Shown: one piece after another, positions 63,555 through 64,000 of the stretch | Layout of the letters: the number at the start of each line of letters is the position of its first letter | Numbering within the stretch: the first letter of the stretch is position 1 | DNA from: Selenomonadales bacterium 4137-cl | Lineage (GTDB): Bacteria; Bacillota; Negativicutes; Sporomusales; UBA7701 | Assembly: GCA_032334055.1 (NCBI GenBank) | Contig: JAUOZS010000001.1 | Span: 2,578,501 to 2,642,500 of the forward strand | DNA length: 64,000 bases | Reading direction: 5' to 3' | Notes under the pieces: generated by a model | Seen by the model: the letters and a program-made list of their open reading frames with translations, nothing else | What the model was told of the DNA's origin: nothing | Database searches by the model: none | Made by a program: the position numbers and the translations under genes

Positions 63555-64000
63555 CTAAACCAACTCGGGGTTGAGGATATTGTTCGGGTCGAGCGCCCGT
63601 TTGATGGCCCGCATCGCCATCATGCCGCCCTCGCCAACCTCCAGCGGCAGATACTTCTTCTTCACCAGGCCGATACCGTGCTCGCCGGTCAGCGTCCCGT
63701 CCATCGCCAGCGTCGCCCGGAAAATCTCCTCGGCCGCCTTCTCCACCCGCGCCATCTCGTCCCTGTCCCGCTCGTCCGTCAGGATGGTGGCGTGCAGGTT
63801 GCCGTCGCCCGCGTGGCCGAGCACCGCGATAATGATATCGAACTTATCCGCGATCGCGCGGATAATCCGCACCATTTCCGGGATCTTGTCGCGCGGCACC
63901 GTGCAATCCTCGCCGATGATCGTCGGCCGCACCCGGGAAACGGCCGCGAACGCCGCCCGGCGGGCTACCCACAGCTCGTCCGCCTCCTTAGCGTCCCTGG
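63555..64000 (-). CDS. glcD: Glycolate/lactate oxidase FAD subunit (GlcD-type), C-terminal part
   Basis: C-terminal portion (148 codons visible) of a GlcD-type FAD oxidase that continues beyond 64000. It has GHAGDGNLHATI and GEHGIGLVK, the family signatures. It overlaps nothing and precedes glcF by 12 bases. It is a paralogue of 31429-32808. Confidence 0.9.
   Translation of the reverse strand, partial: RDAKEADELWVARRAAFAAVSRVRPTIIGEDCTVPRDKIPEMVRIIRAIADKFDIIIAVLGHAGDGNLHATILTDERDRDEMARVEKAAEEIFRATLAMDGTLTGEHGIGLVKKKYLPLEVGEGGMMAMRAIKRALDPNNILNPELV

Overview
The window is 64 kb of GC-rich DNA from an anaerobic, fermentative, probably spore-forming Firmicute. My best guess is the Sporomusaceae/Negativicutes, inferred from gene content and not from a marker gene. 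The pointers are the gene order tig-clpP-clpX-lonB-lonA-ysxC, a T-box in front of valS followed by folC, a split B12-dependent methylmalonyl-CoA mutase with a succinate CoA-transferase, an electron-bifurcating [FeFe] hydrogenase, a selenocysteine formate dehydrogenase and siroheme-decarboxylase (AhbA/AhbB) genes. Almost everything is on the minus strand. The plus-strand genes are a chemotaxis-type receptor, fdhA, a GNAT enzyme, a NlpC/P60 protein, a radical-SAM/Cys-rich-peptide pair and a methyltransferase.

Region by region (minus strand unless stated). 1-4.0 kb: propionate module (CoA-transferase, mutase large and small chains, MeaB) with a hairpin-rich leader at 4.07-4.28 kb. 4.5-9.5 kb: redox regulator Rex, a plus-strand soluble MCP, and a PadR-EmrA-EmrB efflux operon. 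9.5-17.8 kb: ten-gene operon with hydCEDBA (bifurcating hydrogenase) preceded by a regulatory block of DRTGG, anti-sigma-type ATPase, sensory-type [FeFe] hydrogenase, DRTGG and PHP genes. 18-23.8 kb: O-antigen-ligase-like protein, folC, valS with a Val T-box. 24-27.8 kb (plus): fdhA (Sec at an in-frame TGA), GNAT, NlpC/P60. 27.8-31.3 kb: UbiA, UbiD, TatC, TatA. 31.4-36.7 kb: lactate/glycolate oxidase, lactate permease, FadR-type regulator, polyprenyl diphosphate synthase. 36.7-41.9 kb: 2-oxoacid:ferredoxin oxidoreductase 1, phosphotransacylase 1, AhbB/AhbA. 41.9-50.3 kb: protein quality control (YsxC, LonA, LonB, ClpX, ClpP, trigger factor), then tRNA-Gly. 50.7-52.6 kb (plus): radical-SAM/SPASM maturase and a 147-residue peptide in which all 21 cysteines sit in C-x-P motifs. 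52.6-53.8 kb: structured leader and methyltransferase. 53.8-59.3 kb: 2-oxoacid:ferredoxin oxidoreductase 2 (VorB type) with phosphotransbutyrylase 2 and butyrate kinase. 59.4-64 kb: Na+/solute symporter, LarA-like protein, GlcF and a GlcD that runs off the window.

How the parts fit (inference). Lactate enters through LctP and is oxidised by GlcD-type enzymes. Propionate is made or used through methylmalonyl-CoA. Branched-chain or other 2-oxoacids go through ferredoxin oxidoreductases to acyl-CoA and, through Ptb/Buk, to an acid plus ATP. Reduced ferredoxin and NADH are balanced by the bifurcating hydrogenase and the Sec formate dehydrogenase, with Rex as a redox sensor. Similar TGGTCAG-type palindromes in three promoters suggest that the FadR-type regulator links lactate uptake, the first 2-oxoacid oxidoreductase and its own operon.

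The most unusual signals are the radical-SAM/C-x-P repeat peptide pair (a candidate RiPP system), a family of five palindromic intergenic repeats of about 86-121 bp lying between co-directional genes, the sensory-hydrogenase signalling block, and two unassigned structured leaders.
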